Source of the DNA: XYA12-FULL-58-9 sp001798605
GTDB lineage: Bacteria > Myxococcota > XYA12-FULL-58-9
Assembly (NCBI GenBank): GCA_036736205.1
Contig: DAINMX010000069.1
Location: 1-27,511, forward strand
DNA: 27,511 bases
Direction: 5' to 3'
The notes beneath the pieces are model-generated. The model was not told the DNA's origin and made no database searches. It saw only the letters and a list, made by a program, of their open reading frames with translations. A program made the position numbers and the translations under genes. Position 1 is the stretch's first letter; every line of letters starts with the position of its first letter. This document shows positions 1-6,161 of the stretch, piece after piece.

Positions 1-2
1 AG

Positions 3-290
3 TTTGCCTACGACAGCAGTGGCTTGCTGAGATTGGCCTTGGTTGCCTACGACGGTTCTTGGGAAGAGGTGGGCATTCACCATTACGCGATGGTGGTCGA
101 AACCACTGCGGGAGTTTTCGAGGTCCTTGGAGTTTGGCCGTTCCCCTCCCTCTCTCATCGGTGGGTTCACAGTGCCACTCCCAACCGTCCGTTTGCCCAT
201 GTGACCGTGCTCGCCGACGACACCGGCATGCTGATTTGGCCCGATGCCGATCGTGAGGATCTGCTGTCGGCCCGGATGGCTCCGCATTGA
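3..290 (+). CDS. C-terminal part of an unrecognised protein, cut by the window start
   Basis: The frame is open from the first bases and ends with TGA at 288-290, giving about 95 residues. I do not recognise a family. The visible part is rich in aliphatic and aromatic residues and has no transmembrane segment. The next gene starts 25 bp downstream on the same strand, so all three genes up to 1391 may be co-transcribed. An internal TTG at 24 could be a start, but nothing before it looks like a ribosome-binding site, so I treat the gene as truncated by the window edge. Confidence 0.4.
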   Translation, partial: FAYDSSGLLRLALVAYDGSWEEVGIHHYAMVVETTAGVFEVLGVWPFPSLSHRWVHSATPNRPFAHVTVLADDTGMLIWPDADREDLLSARMAPH

Positions 291-315
291 GAATGCGGAT
301 GGAGCAGACCTCAGA

Positions 316-618
316 ATGACCATCCACTACAATCCGGAGATTGGGTCAAAAGGGATCAACGTCCATGTTCCTGGTGTCAGTCCGATCTGCCGCATCGATG
401 TGGACGGACATCGACACGGGGACGCCGGACGCCGTCACAAACACTCTCTGCAGACGGAACGGTGCCCTGATCGCAACTTGCCCGACGGCGTGATCCAAAG
501 AGATGACTTGGCCGGCTGCTCCGTGCAGGAAGTCTTCGATGCTTTCTGTCAAGCCGCCCAGATCCGTCACGACGGCACCTTTGACGCGCCGGATGTACCG
601 CAAGGGGGTACATCGTGA
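316..618 (+). CDS. Small DUF6978-like protein, partner of the DUF1828-type gene
   Basis: This is a 100-residue soluble protein with no signal peptide. ATG 316 is chosen because GGAG lies at 301-304; the frame is open back to 244, but that extension overlaps the previous gene and reads poorly. The middle has the pattern R-I-D-V-D-G-x-x-H followed by an H-K-H stretch, and the end has S-x-x-E-V-F-D-x-F-C near the C-terminus. That order resembles what I remember of the DUF6978 family, which is often found beside DUF1828 proteins. Its stop overlaps the next start as GTGA (615-618), so the two are translationally coupled. The family call is from memory and the function is unknown. Confidence 0.55.
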   Translation: MTIHYNPEIGSKGINVHVPGVSPICRIDVDGHRHGDAGRRHKHSLQTERCPDRNLPDGVIQRDDLAGCSVQEVFDAFCQAAQIRHDGTFDAPDVPQGGTS

Positions 619-1391
619 TCGACGTTGCGCAAATCAAGACGCTGGTTGAGGGTCATGGGCTGGTCCGGGACGTAGAGAAGATCGAGCGCGGGCATGTTCG
701 CATCGAGACCGCGTTTCTCTATCCGGACGGTGCGTCGATCGATGTCTTCTTGGTGGAGGACGCGCCCCTCTTGCCTCCAGTACGCCTCAGCGACTTGGGT
801 CAAACGACGTCCTGGCTTCTCGATGTCCAGGTGAAACCCTGGTTGTCAAAGAAACGACGCACGTTGCTCGAGGACGCCCTTCGTGTCTACGGAGTGGAGC
901 AATGTGGCGGGGCATTGCAGCTCAAACTGCCGTCGACGGCCGAACTGGTGGAGGGCGTGGTACGCCTAGCCCAGGCGTGTCTTCGTGTGGCGGACCTGAC
1001 ATACACACGAAGAAGCTTACTGCAGAGCGCGTTCGCGGAGCAGCTGGAGGAGGTCATCGGCGATTGTGACTTCCCCTACGAGCAGAATTGCGAGCTCCGG
1101 GGCCGTTTTGACAAGCTCGTGCGAGTCGACTTCCTCGTGCATGGGGCACACCTTAACTCGGCGCTCTTGGCGCTTGCTTCGGGTAACCCTTCGCAGGCAC
1201 ATGTGCAGGCCAACGAGATTTTTCGACGCTGGTTCGATCTCGACATCCCCGAGCGGCAAGAGCAACGGGTCACGGTGTTCGACGACACGGTCGATGTGTA
1301 TCGTGAGGATGACATACAGCGGTTGAAGAACCTCTCCGAGGTTGTGGCTCTCTCGGATCGCCAGAGTCTTGTTGATCTCCTGGCTGCCTGA
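615..1391 (+). CDS. DUF1828/DUF1829-type protein
   Basis: A 258-residue soluble protein starting at GTG 615, with AAGGGGG (602-608) six bases upstream. Residues about 30-75 follow the DUF1828 pattern: a strand ending in P-D-G, then I-D-V-F-L, then L-S-D-L-G-Q-T with a hydrophobic helix after it. The second half, with V-D-F-L-V-H-G and a W-F-D motif near residue 208, is consistent with the DUF1829 domain that usually follows. These proteins are frequent in phages, plasmids and genomic islands; their biochemical role is not established to my knowledge. The 4-bp overlap with the upstream small protein suggests the two work together, perhaps as a toxin-antitoxin or defence pair, which is inference. 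Confidence 0.65.
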   Translation: MIDVAQIKTLVEGHGLVRDVEKIERGHVRIETAFLYPDGASIDVFLVEDAPLLPPVRLSDLGQTTSWLLDVQVKPWLSKKRRTLLEDALRVYGVEQCGGALQLKLPSTAELVEGVVRLAQACLRVADLTYTRRSLLQSAFAEQLEEVIGDCDFPYEQNCELRGRFDKLVRVDFLVHGAHLNSALLALASGNPSQAHVQANEIFRRWFDLDIPERQEQRVTVFDDTVDVYREDDIQRLKNLSEVVALSDRQSLVDLLAA

Positions 1392-1418
1392 ACTTCAGCA
1401 GTGCCCTCGCTCACGCGC

Positions 1419-1473
1419 AACGCTGTGCTCTGCCCAACGCTGTGCTCTGCCCAACGCTGTGCTCTGCCCAACG
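1419..1473. repeat. 17-bp tandem repeat, 3.2 copies
   Basis: The unit AACGCTGTGCTCTGCCC occurs exactly at 1419-1435, 1436-1452 and 1453-1469, followed by a 4-base partial copy. It lies just after the stop of the DUF1828-type gene and before the convergent lipoprotein gene. The rest of 1392-1601 contains only an imperfect GC-rich inverted repeat and no gene I can support. Confidence 0.9.
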
Positions 1474-1601
1474 TCTATCCGTCCGCTTCGCGGCGAACCA
1501 ATTGACGCCGCGGTTCGCATGGACCGCGATCAATTCCGCGCGGTCGCGGGAAGACACGTTCAAAAGACACCTCCATTGTGGCTGGTACGGTTTTACGGGC
1601 C

Positions 1602-2009
1602 CTATTGTTTGTTCCCGTCGAGCGACCAAGCGATAACACAAGTCGCGCTGGTGCACGACGACGACACTGTCCATGTGAGAGTGCCAGTGAAACGGTCGCC
1701 CTCAGGGTCGTTGGTGATGTCATCCCGTTCGGTGAGCACACAGTTGTTTCCCGTTGCGGTCATGGTGGCGGAGCCCAGCAAACGGCCGTCGTCCTCTGCA
1801 CAAGCGACAGAGAGCCCAGCCAACTCGTCGGTGAGCATAAAGCTGCCGTTGGACTGTTCTGCGAAACGCCAGTACGCGGTGAAACCAACGTACGTCGAGG
1901 CACAGGAGTCACTCAGCTTGCCAGTCTGAACGGCGTAGGTGCCATCATCAAGCAGCGGACCGCAAGCGGCCGTGGCTACGAAGGCGCACGTCAGCAATGC
2001 TCTCATCAT
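1602..2009 (-). CDS. Small predicted lipoprotein, unknown function
   Basis: A 135-residue protein whose first residues form a short hydrophobic signal ending in T-A-A-C, so lipidation at Cys16 is likely. The start at 2009 is supported by GAAGGAG on the minus strand (complement of 2013-2019), about five bases upstream. The mature part has several spaced cysteines (S-C-A-S, V-A-C-A, N-N-C, S-S-C, A-T-C) and a run of Thr/Ser/Gly-rich strands typical of a small beta-rich periplasmic domain. I recognise no family. It overlaps a plus-strand open frame (1342-1929), but signal peptide, lipobox and ribosome-binding site favour this strand. It is convergent with the upstream DUF1828-type gene. Confidence 0.65.
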   Translation of the reverse strand: MMRALLTCAFVATAACGPLLDDGTYAVQTGKLSDSCASTYVGFTAYWRFAEQSNGSFMLTDELAGLSVACAEDDGRLLGSATMTATGNNCVLTERDDITNDPEGDRFTGTLTWTVSSSCTSATCVIAWSLDGNKQ

Positions 2010-2136
2010 GGCTTCTCCTTCGTATGGCCGGGTGGTGACCCGCCGTCTCAGGAGGATTGACGCATTCTTGCGGCATCATCTGACACGCGATCCTTTCTTA
2101 AAATAACGCGACGGTCAGTTGGCTCATCCCAGATCG

Positions 2137-3012
2137 TCAGGTGTGAAATTTGATCGGCACACAGTTGACCGTTGGAGTAGTCATCCACAGTTCGCCATCT
2201 TGTGGCGACGAAGCCGCCATGTAGAAACGACGTCGCCCACAATGCGGACAAGCACTCCAGGCCACGAGGGGATCCAAGCGCAAAAACGACCCCGTCTTTT
2301 CGTGGTATGCGAAGACCCCACCTGACAGCAGACGAACATCAGGCCTCGTTCTGATCTCGCGAGCAGCAAAGACCTCGGAATACCCATGAAGGACTTTGCA
2401 CGTGTAGACATTCTCGTTCTCGAACTGCTCCACTTGATCGACTCGAACGATAGCGATGGCATTCTCGTTTTGGGAGAAGATGTCGGCTGCGTCGTGCAAT
2501 ACCTCTGTGAGGTGCTCATACCCCTCGTGCTCCCACTTTCGTAGCTCGGCATCGCCCACATCAAGGTGGGACGCCTTGTTGCGTCTCTCAACCAGTGTGA
2601 TCAACGTTTTCTTGTGGCCTCGAAGCTCCGAGTCCAAGATGCTCTCCAGCTCACGAACAGCAATGTTGCCCCTCCTCCCCGCCCAACCACGCGTGGAAAA
2701 GGCCATTGTGATCCAAACACCAGCCGACGGTTCATTGCCACGAATGCCCTTCTCCGCAGCCGTCGTCAAAGCTTGACGCAGCTCCTGGTCGAAGGTGCCG
2801 TCTCGACGATCGATTCGGGCGGCCAAACGGACGAGAGAGACAATCTGGCAGAATTGCGCGACCACGGCGCACTGCCATTTCACGACTGCGGCCCGACCCT
2901 CCGATTGAGCTGCATTCATCACATAGCGGACACCGTAGGCCACCGGAAATGGCATGACACCAGCCAGCAACTCGAGAGGGCTGACAGTCGTGAGTGTCCC
3001 GGTTTGCATCAT
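2137..3012 (-). CDS. Unrecognised soluble protein with C-terminal CPHC motif
   Basis: A 291-residue protein from the ATG at 3012; a TTG at 3039 is an alternative, and neither has a clear ribosome-binding site. The N-terminal half is helical, with E-R-R-N-K-A-S-H near residue 150. This resembles the R-N-x-x-A/S-H motif of helical modules in several signalling and restriction-related proteins. The C-terminal part has L-D-P-L-V-A-W-x-x-C-P-H-C-G followed by R-R-F-Y-M, recalling the tail of a poorly described family often linked to Ser/Thr kinases. There is no signal peptide and no membrane segment. An FHA-GGDEF relic lies directly upstream on the same strand and overlaps in another frame. This may therefore be a surviving part of a signalling locus, though I assign no function. 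Confidence 0.55.
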   Translation of the reverse strand: MMQTGTLTTVSPLELLAGVMPFPVAYGVRYVMNAAQSEGRAAVVKWQCAVVAQFCQIVSLVRLAARIDRRDGTFDQELRQALTTAAEKGIRGNEPSAGVWITMAFSTRGWAGRRGNIAVRELESILDSELRGHKKTLITLVERRNKASHLDVGDAELRKWEHEGYEHLTEVLHDAADIFSQNENAIAIVRVDQVEQFENENVYTCKVLHGYSEVFAAREIRTRPDVRLLSGGVFAYHEKTGSFLRLDPLVAWSACPHCGRRRFYMAASSPQDGELWMTTPTVNCVPIKFHT

Positions 3013-3064
3013 GGGATTGGGTCGGTTTGCTTTTCGCAACCGGCCAATCAGTGTAACCGGACTG

Positions 3065-3400
3065 TCGCTGGATGATCCAAAGATCCGCCAACCGTTTTCC
3101 CCGCGGACGCAAGTTCACTTCTTCGAGGCCGCTGAGCTCAATCAGGTAGGCTGTGGCATCGGGATTCTCGGAACGCACTCGGGGCATGGCATCGCCGAAG
3201 TCCCAAACAAAACCAGGCTCGGTGGGAAGCCCCGTGAGAACGTCGGTGCGTGCGGCGGCCGACGCTTCGCTGATCTTCAGAAAAGTCAACTGGATGTTGC
3301 CGAGTTGGATTCGGTCCCCGGATTGCAGACGTCTTTCGGTTCCTGCCTCAACCGGACTGCCGTTGACATTCGTGCCGTTAGATAAGGCCAGGTCAGGGGT
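3065..3400 (-). pseudogene. Relic of an FHA-GGDEF signalling protein
   Basis: One minus-strand frame encodes the C-terminal half of an FHA domain (about 3391-3275): D-L-A-L-S-N-G-T-N-V-N-G, then L-Q-S-G-D-R-I-Q-L-G. FHA domains bind phosphothreonine. A typical linker and the start of a GGDEF domain follow (3250-3065): T-D-V-L-T-G-L-P at the place of D-x-L-T-G-L, then L-E-E-V-N-L-R-P at the place of the F-K-x-I-N-D helix. The frame then drifts into meaningless residues before the GGDEF signature. The FHA N-terminal half with its R and S-x-x-H residues is absent in all frames upstream. This looks like a gene truncated at both ends. Confidence 0.6.
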
Positions 3401-3531
3401 GTGTGAGGTCGAGGACGGAGATCTTATCGAGATTGGCTCCGGCGTTGCTCTTCGTTGGCAATGGCTAGGCGAGCGCCTCCCGCCAACAGGCAGCGAGCAG
3501 CGCAACTAGGAGACGATAAACCCAGGCCACC

Positions 3532-3559
3532 TTGACAGTGATATCAATAATGGTACCAT
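3532..3559 (+). promoter_or_regulatory. hicAB promoter with palindromic operator
   Basis: A consensus -35 TTGACA (3532-3537) is followed after 16 bp by TACCAT (3554-3559; 4 of 6 matches). The -10 lies inside a perfect 10-bp palindrome, ATGGTACCAT (3550-3559), which fits autoregulation by the ribbon-helix-helix antitoxin HicB. The predicted transcript would begin about at the hicA ATG (3565), and no ribosome-binding site precedes that ATG, so a leaderless or near-leaderless message is possible. Confidence 0.55.
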
Positions 3560-3564
3560 GAGCC

Positions 3565-3822
3565 ATGCCTGGCGTCGAAGAGCTCCTGAGGTGCATACGT
3601 GAGAACCCCGGGAGCGTCCGATTTCGTGACCTGTGTAAGGTCTGCGATCATTTCTTTGGTCAGGCACGGCAGCGGGGGACGAGCCACCGCGTCTACAAGA
3701 CGCTCTGGCAAGGAGACCCACGGGTGAACATACAGAGCCACAAGGGCAAGGCAAAGGCGTATCAGGTCAAGCAGGTACTCAAGGCGATTGACCGCTTGGA
3801 GGCGCTAGATGTTGAAAAATGA
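3565..3822 (+). CDS. hicA: HicA-family mRNA interferase toxin
   Basis: An 85-residue toxin of a type II system, expected to adopt the dsRNA-binding-like fold and cleave mRNA. Evidence: the block V-R-F-R-D-L-C-K-V-C (about 18-27), the catalytic region G-T-S-H with His41, and the conserved G-K-A-K-A-Y-Q-V-K-Q-V-L tail. These match a widespread HicA subgroup with no extra domains. It overlaps the antitoxin gene by 14 bp. The order is the usual toxin-first order of hicAB. No Shine-Dalgarno sequence precedes ATG 3565, in line with the promoter position just upstream. The gene appears intact. Confidence 0.88.
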   Translation: MPGVEELLRCIRENPGSVRFRDLCKVCDHFFGQARQRGTSHRVYKTLWQGDPRVNIQSHKGKAKAYQVKQVLKAIDRLEALDVEK

Positions 3823-4135
3823 TCGCTACACATACCGCGTCACCTGGTCCGAGGAGGATGAGGAGCATGTCGGCCTGTGCGCAGAGTTTCCGAGCCTGAG
3901 TTGGCTGGATGCAACTCCCGAGGCTGCGCTCAAGGGGATCCGCAAGGTCGTTGCGGGAGTCGTCGCGGACATGAAGAAGAACAAGGAGCCGTTGCCGGAG
4001 CCCCTTGCGTCGCGTCCCTACAGCGGTCGGTTCCTGGTTCGAGTACCGCCAGACACCCACCGCCGTCTTGCGACCCAAGCCGCGGAAGCGGGAGTAAGTC
4101 TCAATCGGCTGGTTAGCTCGAAGCTCGAGGGGTGA
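3809..4135 (+). CDS. hicB: HicB-family antitoxin
   Basis: A 108-residue antitoxin. The N-terminal part (Y-T-Y-R-V-T-W-S to about residue 60) is the degenerate RNase-H-like HicB domain that covers the toxin. The C-terminal part (Y-S-G-R-F-L-V-R-V-P through V-S-L-N-R-L-V) is an Arc-type ribbon-helix-helix DNA-binding domain that should bind the operator upstream of hicA. The start at 3809 lies inside hicA and has GGAGG (3798-3802) six bases upstream. Translation of the antitoxin therefore has its own strong ribosome-binding site, while the toxin has none, which would favour antitoxin excess. Confidence 0.88.
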   Translation: MLKNDRYTYRVTWSEEDEEHVGLCAEFPSLSWLDATPEAALKGIRKVVAGVVADMKKNKEPLPEPLASRPYSGRFLVRVPPDTHRRLATQAAEAGVSLNRLVSSKLEG

Positions 4136-4194
4136 GTCGCGATACGTCATACGCAAGTCCCTCCTTGGGTGGCGGCGATTTCGACTTCGTGGGT

Positions 4195-4260
4195 GTGTTG
4201 CCTCACGCGGCCTCGGGCGTGTTGCCTCCGGTGTGTTGCCTCGCGCGGCCCTCGCGCGGC
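4195..4260. repeat. Imperfect GC-rich direct repeats between hicB and the next gene
   Basis: GTGTTGCCTC occurs at 4195-4204, 4219-4228 and 4233-4242, interleaved with repeated GCGCGGCC-type words up to about 4260. The stretch 4136-4300 holds no gene I can support; the open frame running through it lacks a plausible start and is simply in phase with the next gene. Confidence 0.6.
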
Positions 4261-4300
4261 CTTGCGTGGCTCCCACTTGTTCCGGCATAACTCTTCTCAA

Positions 4301-5404
4301 ATGACCCATCGACTCGTCGTTGCCTTGGGGCTCACATTTGCCATCTCTTTGCTCTTTGTTCCGCGAGGGCGCGCCCAATCATCACGACCCAAGCTCGCCA
4401 TCATGCCACTGCAGGCGGTTCGGGGAGTTGATCCGAGCGCTGTTGAGCTGCTGACAGAGGTTTTGACGGTGAAGGTCGCCAACCTCAAGAGACACGACGT
4501 CCTGAGTGTGTCGGAGGTGGAGGCTCTGCTCGGGTTCGAGCGCATGCGAGATGCCATGGGGTGCGACGAGTTGACATGCGCCATGGAGATTGGGGGGGCT
4601 CTGGGGAGCGAACAAATGCTCACCGGTAGCATCGGACGTCTCGGGAGTATGCTGAGTGTCACCATGACCCTCTACGACGTCCCCAACAGTCGCGTTCTCA
4701 AACGCACGCACGTGTCGGTCGAGAACGAAGAGGACAAATACGAAGGTGCCGTGGTCTTGGCCGTTGAGGATCTTTTTGGCAGCGCAAATGTCGCAAGAGA
4801 CGGTCATCGCTCGGATGGAGCAGAGGGAGCTGAGGGAGCCGAGGGAGCTGGAGGAGCTGGGGGAGCTGGAGGTTTGCTGGCTCTTGGAGGGCTGAGTGGT
4901 GCCGACGGGTCCAACCGTGGGGTCGGTTCGGGTGAGGTCGATTCCGGAGATGAAAACAAAGAGGAGACGTCGGTCATCTTTGGTCTGGTCTCGAGGGATG
5001 CAGGTGGTTTTGGCATCGCTGCGACCGAGCCAGCCGATTTGGAACAGCGACGAGAGGAACAACGGTCGAAGAGACTCTGGGGACAGATAACGTTCTTCAC
5101 GGGTTCCGCTTTGGTTGTGGCGGCGGGAGTGTCCGCGGCCATGTCATCGACCGCGGCCAGCGATTATCGAGAGAGCTGGAGTGGCGATGACTCCGATCGC
5201 AGCAAGTCATGGGCAGCAGTGATGTATGCGACGGGCGGCGCAGGGGCGCTCGCCATGGGCCTAGGGTTGTGGTGGTGGATGAGCGCCGAACCGCTGGAGG
5301 GAAATGCAGGGGTCACCGAGTCAGACGGCGAGGTGAAGTCTTCTGCAACGATTGCTCCTGTTGCGGACGGCTGGGGTCTCGTGTGGCAAGGGAGCTGGCC
5401 ATGA
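4301..5404 (+). CDS. Exported CsgG-like/TPB-like protein with C-terminal helix pair
   Basis: A 367-residue protein with a clear signal peptide ending A-R-G-R-A-Q at about residue 26, so ATG 4301 is preferred over a longer frame. Residues about 30-165 resemble the amyloid-secretion-like or FlgO/CsgG-like domain common in Myxococcota: A-I-M-P-L-Q, a Cys pair around G-C-D-E-L-T-C, then G-S-E-Q-M-L-T-G-S-I-G and a strand of L-S-V-T-M-T-L-Y-D. A low-complexity linker follows, made of six 9-bp units (4820-4873) reading Ala-Glu-Gly three times then Ala-Gly-Gly three times. Two hydrophobic helices (about 267-290 and 308-330) form a membrane hairpin. The stop overlaps the next start (ATGA), so the pair is translationally coupled. 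The function is unknown and the family likeness is moderate. Confidence 0.65.
   Translation: MTHRLVVALGLTFAISLLFVPRGRAQSSRPKLAIMPLQAVRGVDPSAVELLTEVLTVKVANLKRHDVLSVSEVEALLGFERMRDAMGCDELTCAMEIGGALGSEQMLTGSIGRLGSMLSVTMTLYDVPNSRVLKRTHVSVENEEDKYEGAVVLAVEDLFGSANVARDGHRSDGAEGAEGAEGAGGAGGAGGLLALGGLSGADGSNRGVGSGEVDSGDENKEETSVIFGLVSRDAGGFGIAATEPADLEQRREEQRSKRLWGQITFFTGSALVVAAGVSAAMSSTAASDYRESWSGDDSDRSKSWAAVMYATGGAGALAMGLGLWWWMSAEPLEGNAGVTESDGEVKSSATIAPVADGWGLVWQGSWP
4820..4873 (+). repeat. 9-bp in-frame tandem repeat, 6 units
   Basis: Six consecutive 9-bp units of the form GCNGRGGGA are in phase with the gene and encode (AEG)3(AGG)3. They form the flexible linker between the periplasmic domain and the membrane hairpin. 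Copy-number change would keep the frame and alter only linker length. Confidence 0.85.
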
Positions 5405-5444
5405 AAAGGGAGCTGGCCGTGAGAAGAGAGCTGGTCATGCGAAC
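5391..5444 (+). repeat. 18-bp tandem repeat containing three successive RBS-start cassettes
   Basis: Units lie at 5391-5408, 5409-5426 and 5427-5444. Each has the form (G/A)GAGCTGG(C/T)C followed by ATG or GTG: GGAG-N6-ATG (5401), GGAG-N6-GTG (5419) and AGAG-N6-ATG (5437), all in the same frame. The first unit straddles the stop codon of the upstream gene. Confidence 0.85.
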
Positions 5445-6003
5445 AACCCAGGCTTCTCTTGTGGCGCTCGGGTTGTGCCTTGTCAGTGTCAGTGTCAGTG
5501 TCAGTGTCAGTGGCTGTGGCGTTTTCTTGCCTGGGGTTTGGTATGACGAGGAGCACGACCTCATGTGGGAGGAGCCTGGGTCTGGCACTGCCTTCTACCT
5601 CGACGAGGCCGAGAATTACTGCGCCGAGCTCGATCTCTTCGACCGCACCAATTGGCACGCACCCAATATTGACCAGCTGCGTACGATCATGAAGGGATGC
5701 GACAAACCTTGCGCCGTGAGCACGGATTGCCCCACATGGCCCGACTGCAGTGATGGCTGCTCGGATGGGTGCACGTTGTCACGCGGTCCAGACGATGGCT
5801 GCTATTGGTCGGAACCGTTGTCGGGATCCTGTGGAGACCTGTTCGAGGACTATTGGTCAATAACCGAGGCCCTCGGCTCAGATCCCAGCGGGACAGACCC
5901 CGATGTCTGGCTCGTCGATTTTCAACGGGGCGCTATCAAAACCAGCCTGGGTGAGGACGACCAACATTTCGTGCGGTGTGTTGCCGTCGGCCCAGGAAGC
6001 TGA
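5401..6003 (+). CDS. DUF1566 (Lcl-type) domain lipoprotein
   Basis: A 200-residue lipoprotein from ATG 5401 (stop of the previous gene overlaps as ATGA); GTG 5419 and ATG 5437 in the triplicated start region are equally well placed. The signal peptide carries five GTCAGT hexamers (5482-5511) reading (Val-Ser)5, then the lipobox V-S-G-C with Cys39. The mature part matches the DUF1566/Lcl C-terminal pattern: D-L-M-W-E-E, A-E-N-Y-C-A-E-L, N-W-H-A-P-N-I-D-Q-L-R-T-I and, near the end, V-R-C-V, with a cysteine-rich insert about residues 100-135. Such domains occur on cell surfaces, and their ligand here is unknown. Coupling to the upstream membrane protein suggests a joint envelope role. Confidence 0.7.
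   Translation: MKRELAVRRELVMRTTQASLVALGLCLVSVSVSVSVSGCGVFLPGVWYDEEHDLMWEEPGSGTAFYLDEAENYCAELDLFDRTNWHAPNIDQLRTIMKGCDKPCAVSTDCPTWPDCSDGCSDGCTLSRGPDDGCYWSEPLSGSCGDLFEDYWSITEALGSDPSGTDPDVWLVDFQRGAIKTSLGEDDQHFVRCVAVGPGS
5482..5511 (+). repeat. Hexanucleotide repeat (GTCAGT)5 in a signal peptide
   Basis: Five perfect copies of GTCAGT encode the hydrophobic core of the lipoprotein signal peptide as alternating Val-Ser. Any slip by one unit adds or removes two residues without shifting the frame. Confidence 0.95.
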
Positions 6004-6125
6004 ACGCCACCGCCACCGCCGCCCGCCAAGCAACAGCTGCTGCAAGTCATAGTTCTGCACTCTCTCGGCCCGTAGAGGCCGCCCGGATAATTGTCCTGTG
6101 TATACGCCTCAACTGATTTTTATTA

Positions 6126-6154
6126 TTGATAATTTATCATAAGCGGCTTATGTT
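6126..6154 (+). promoter_or_regulatory. Promoter with two adjoining palindromic operators for the AbiEii-type module
   Basis: A -35 TTGATA (6126-6131), 17-bp spacer and -10 TATGTT (6149-6154) lie in an AT-rich island. Two perfect palindromes cover them: TGATAATTTATCA (6127-6139) over the -35, and CATAAGCGGCTTATG (6138-6152) over the spacer and -10. Transcription would begin about 6160, two bases before ATG 6162, and no ribosome-binding site is present. The rest of 6004-6125 shows no gene. Confidence 0.6.
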
Positions 6155-6161
6155 AATCGAC

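Noticed and set aside
1493..1518. Inverted repeat GCGAACC...GGTTCGC as a terminator
   Set aside because: The stem is only 7 bp with a 12-base loop and no T-run follows; not reported as a terminator.
1342..1929. 195-residue plus-strand open frame
   Set aside because: Overlaps the minus-strand lipoprotein that has a signal peptide, lipobox and ribosome-binding site; it also runs through the 17-bp repeat.
4169..4300. N-terminal extension of the exported protein
   Set aside because: The extension is Arg/Cys-rich low complexity from GC-rich repeats; the signal peptide begins at ATG 4301.
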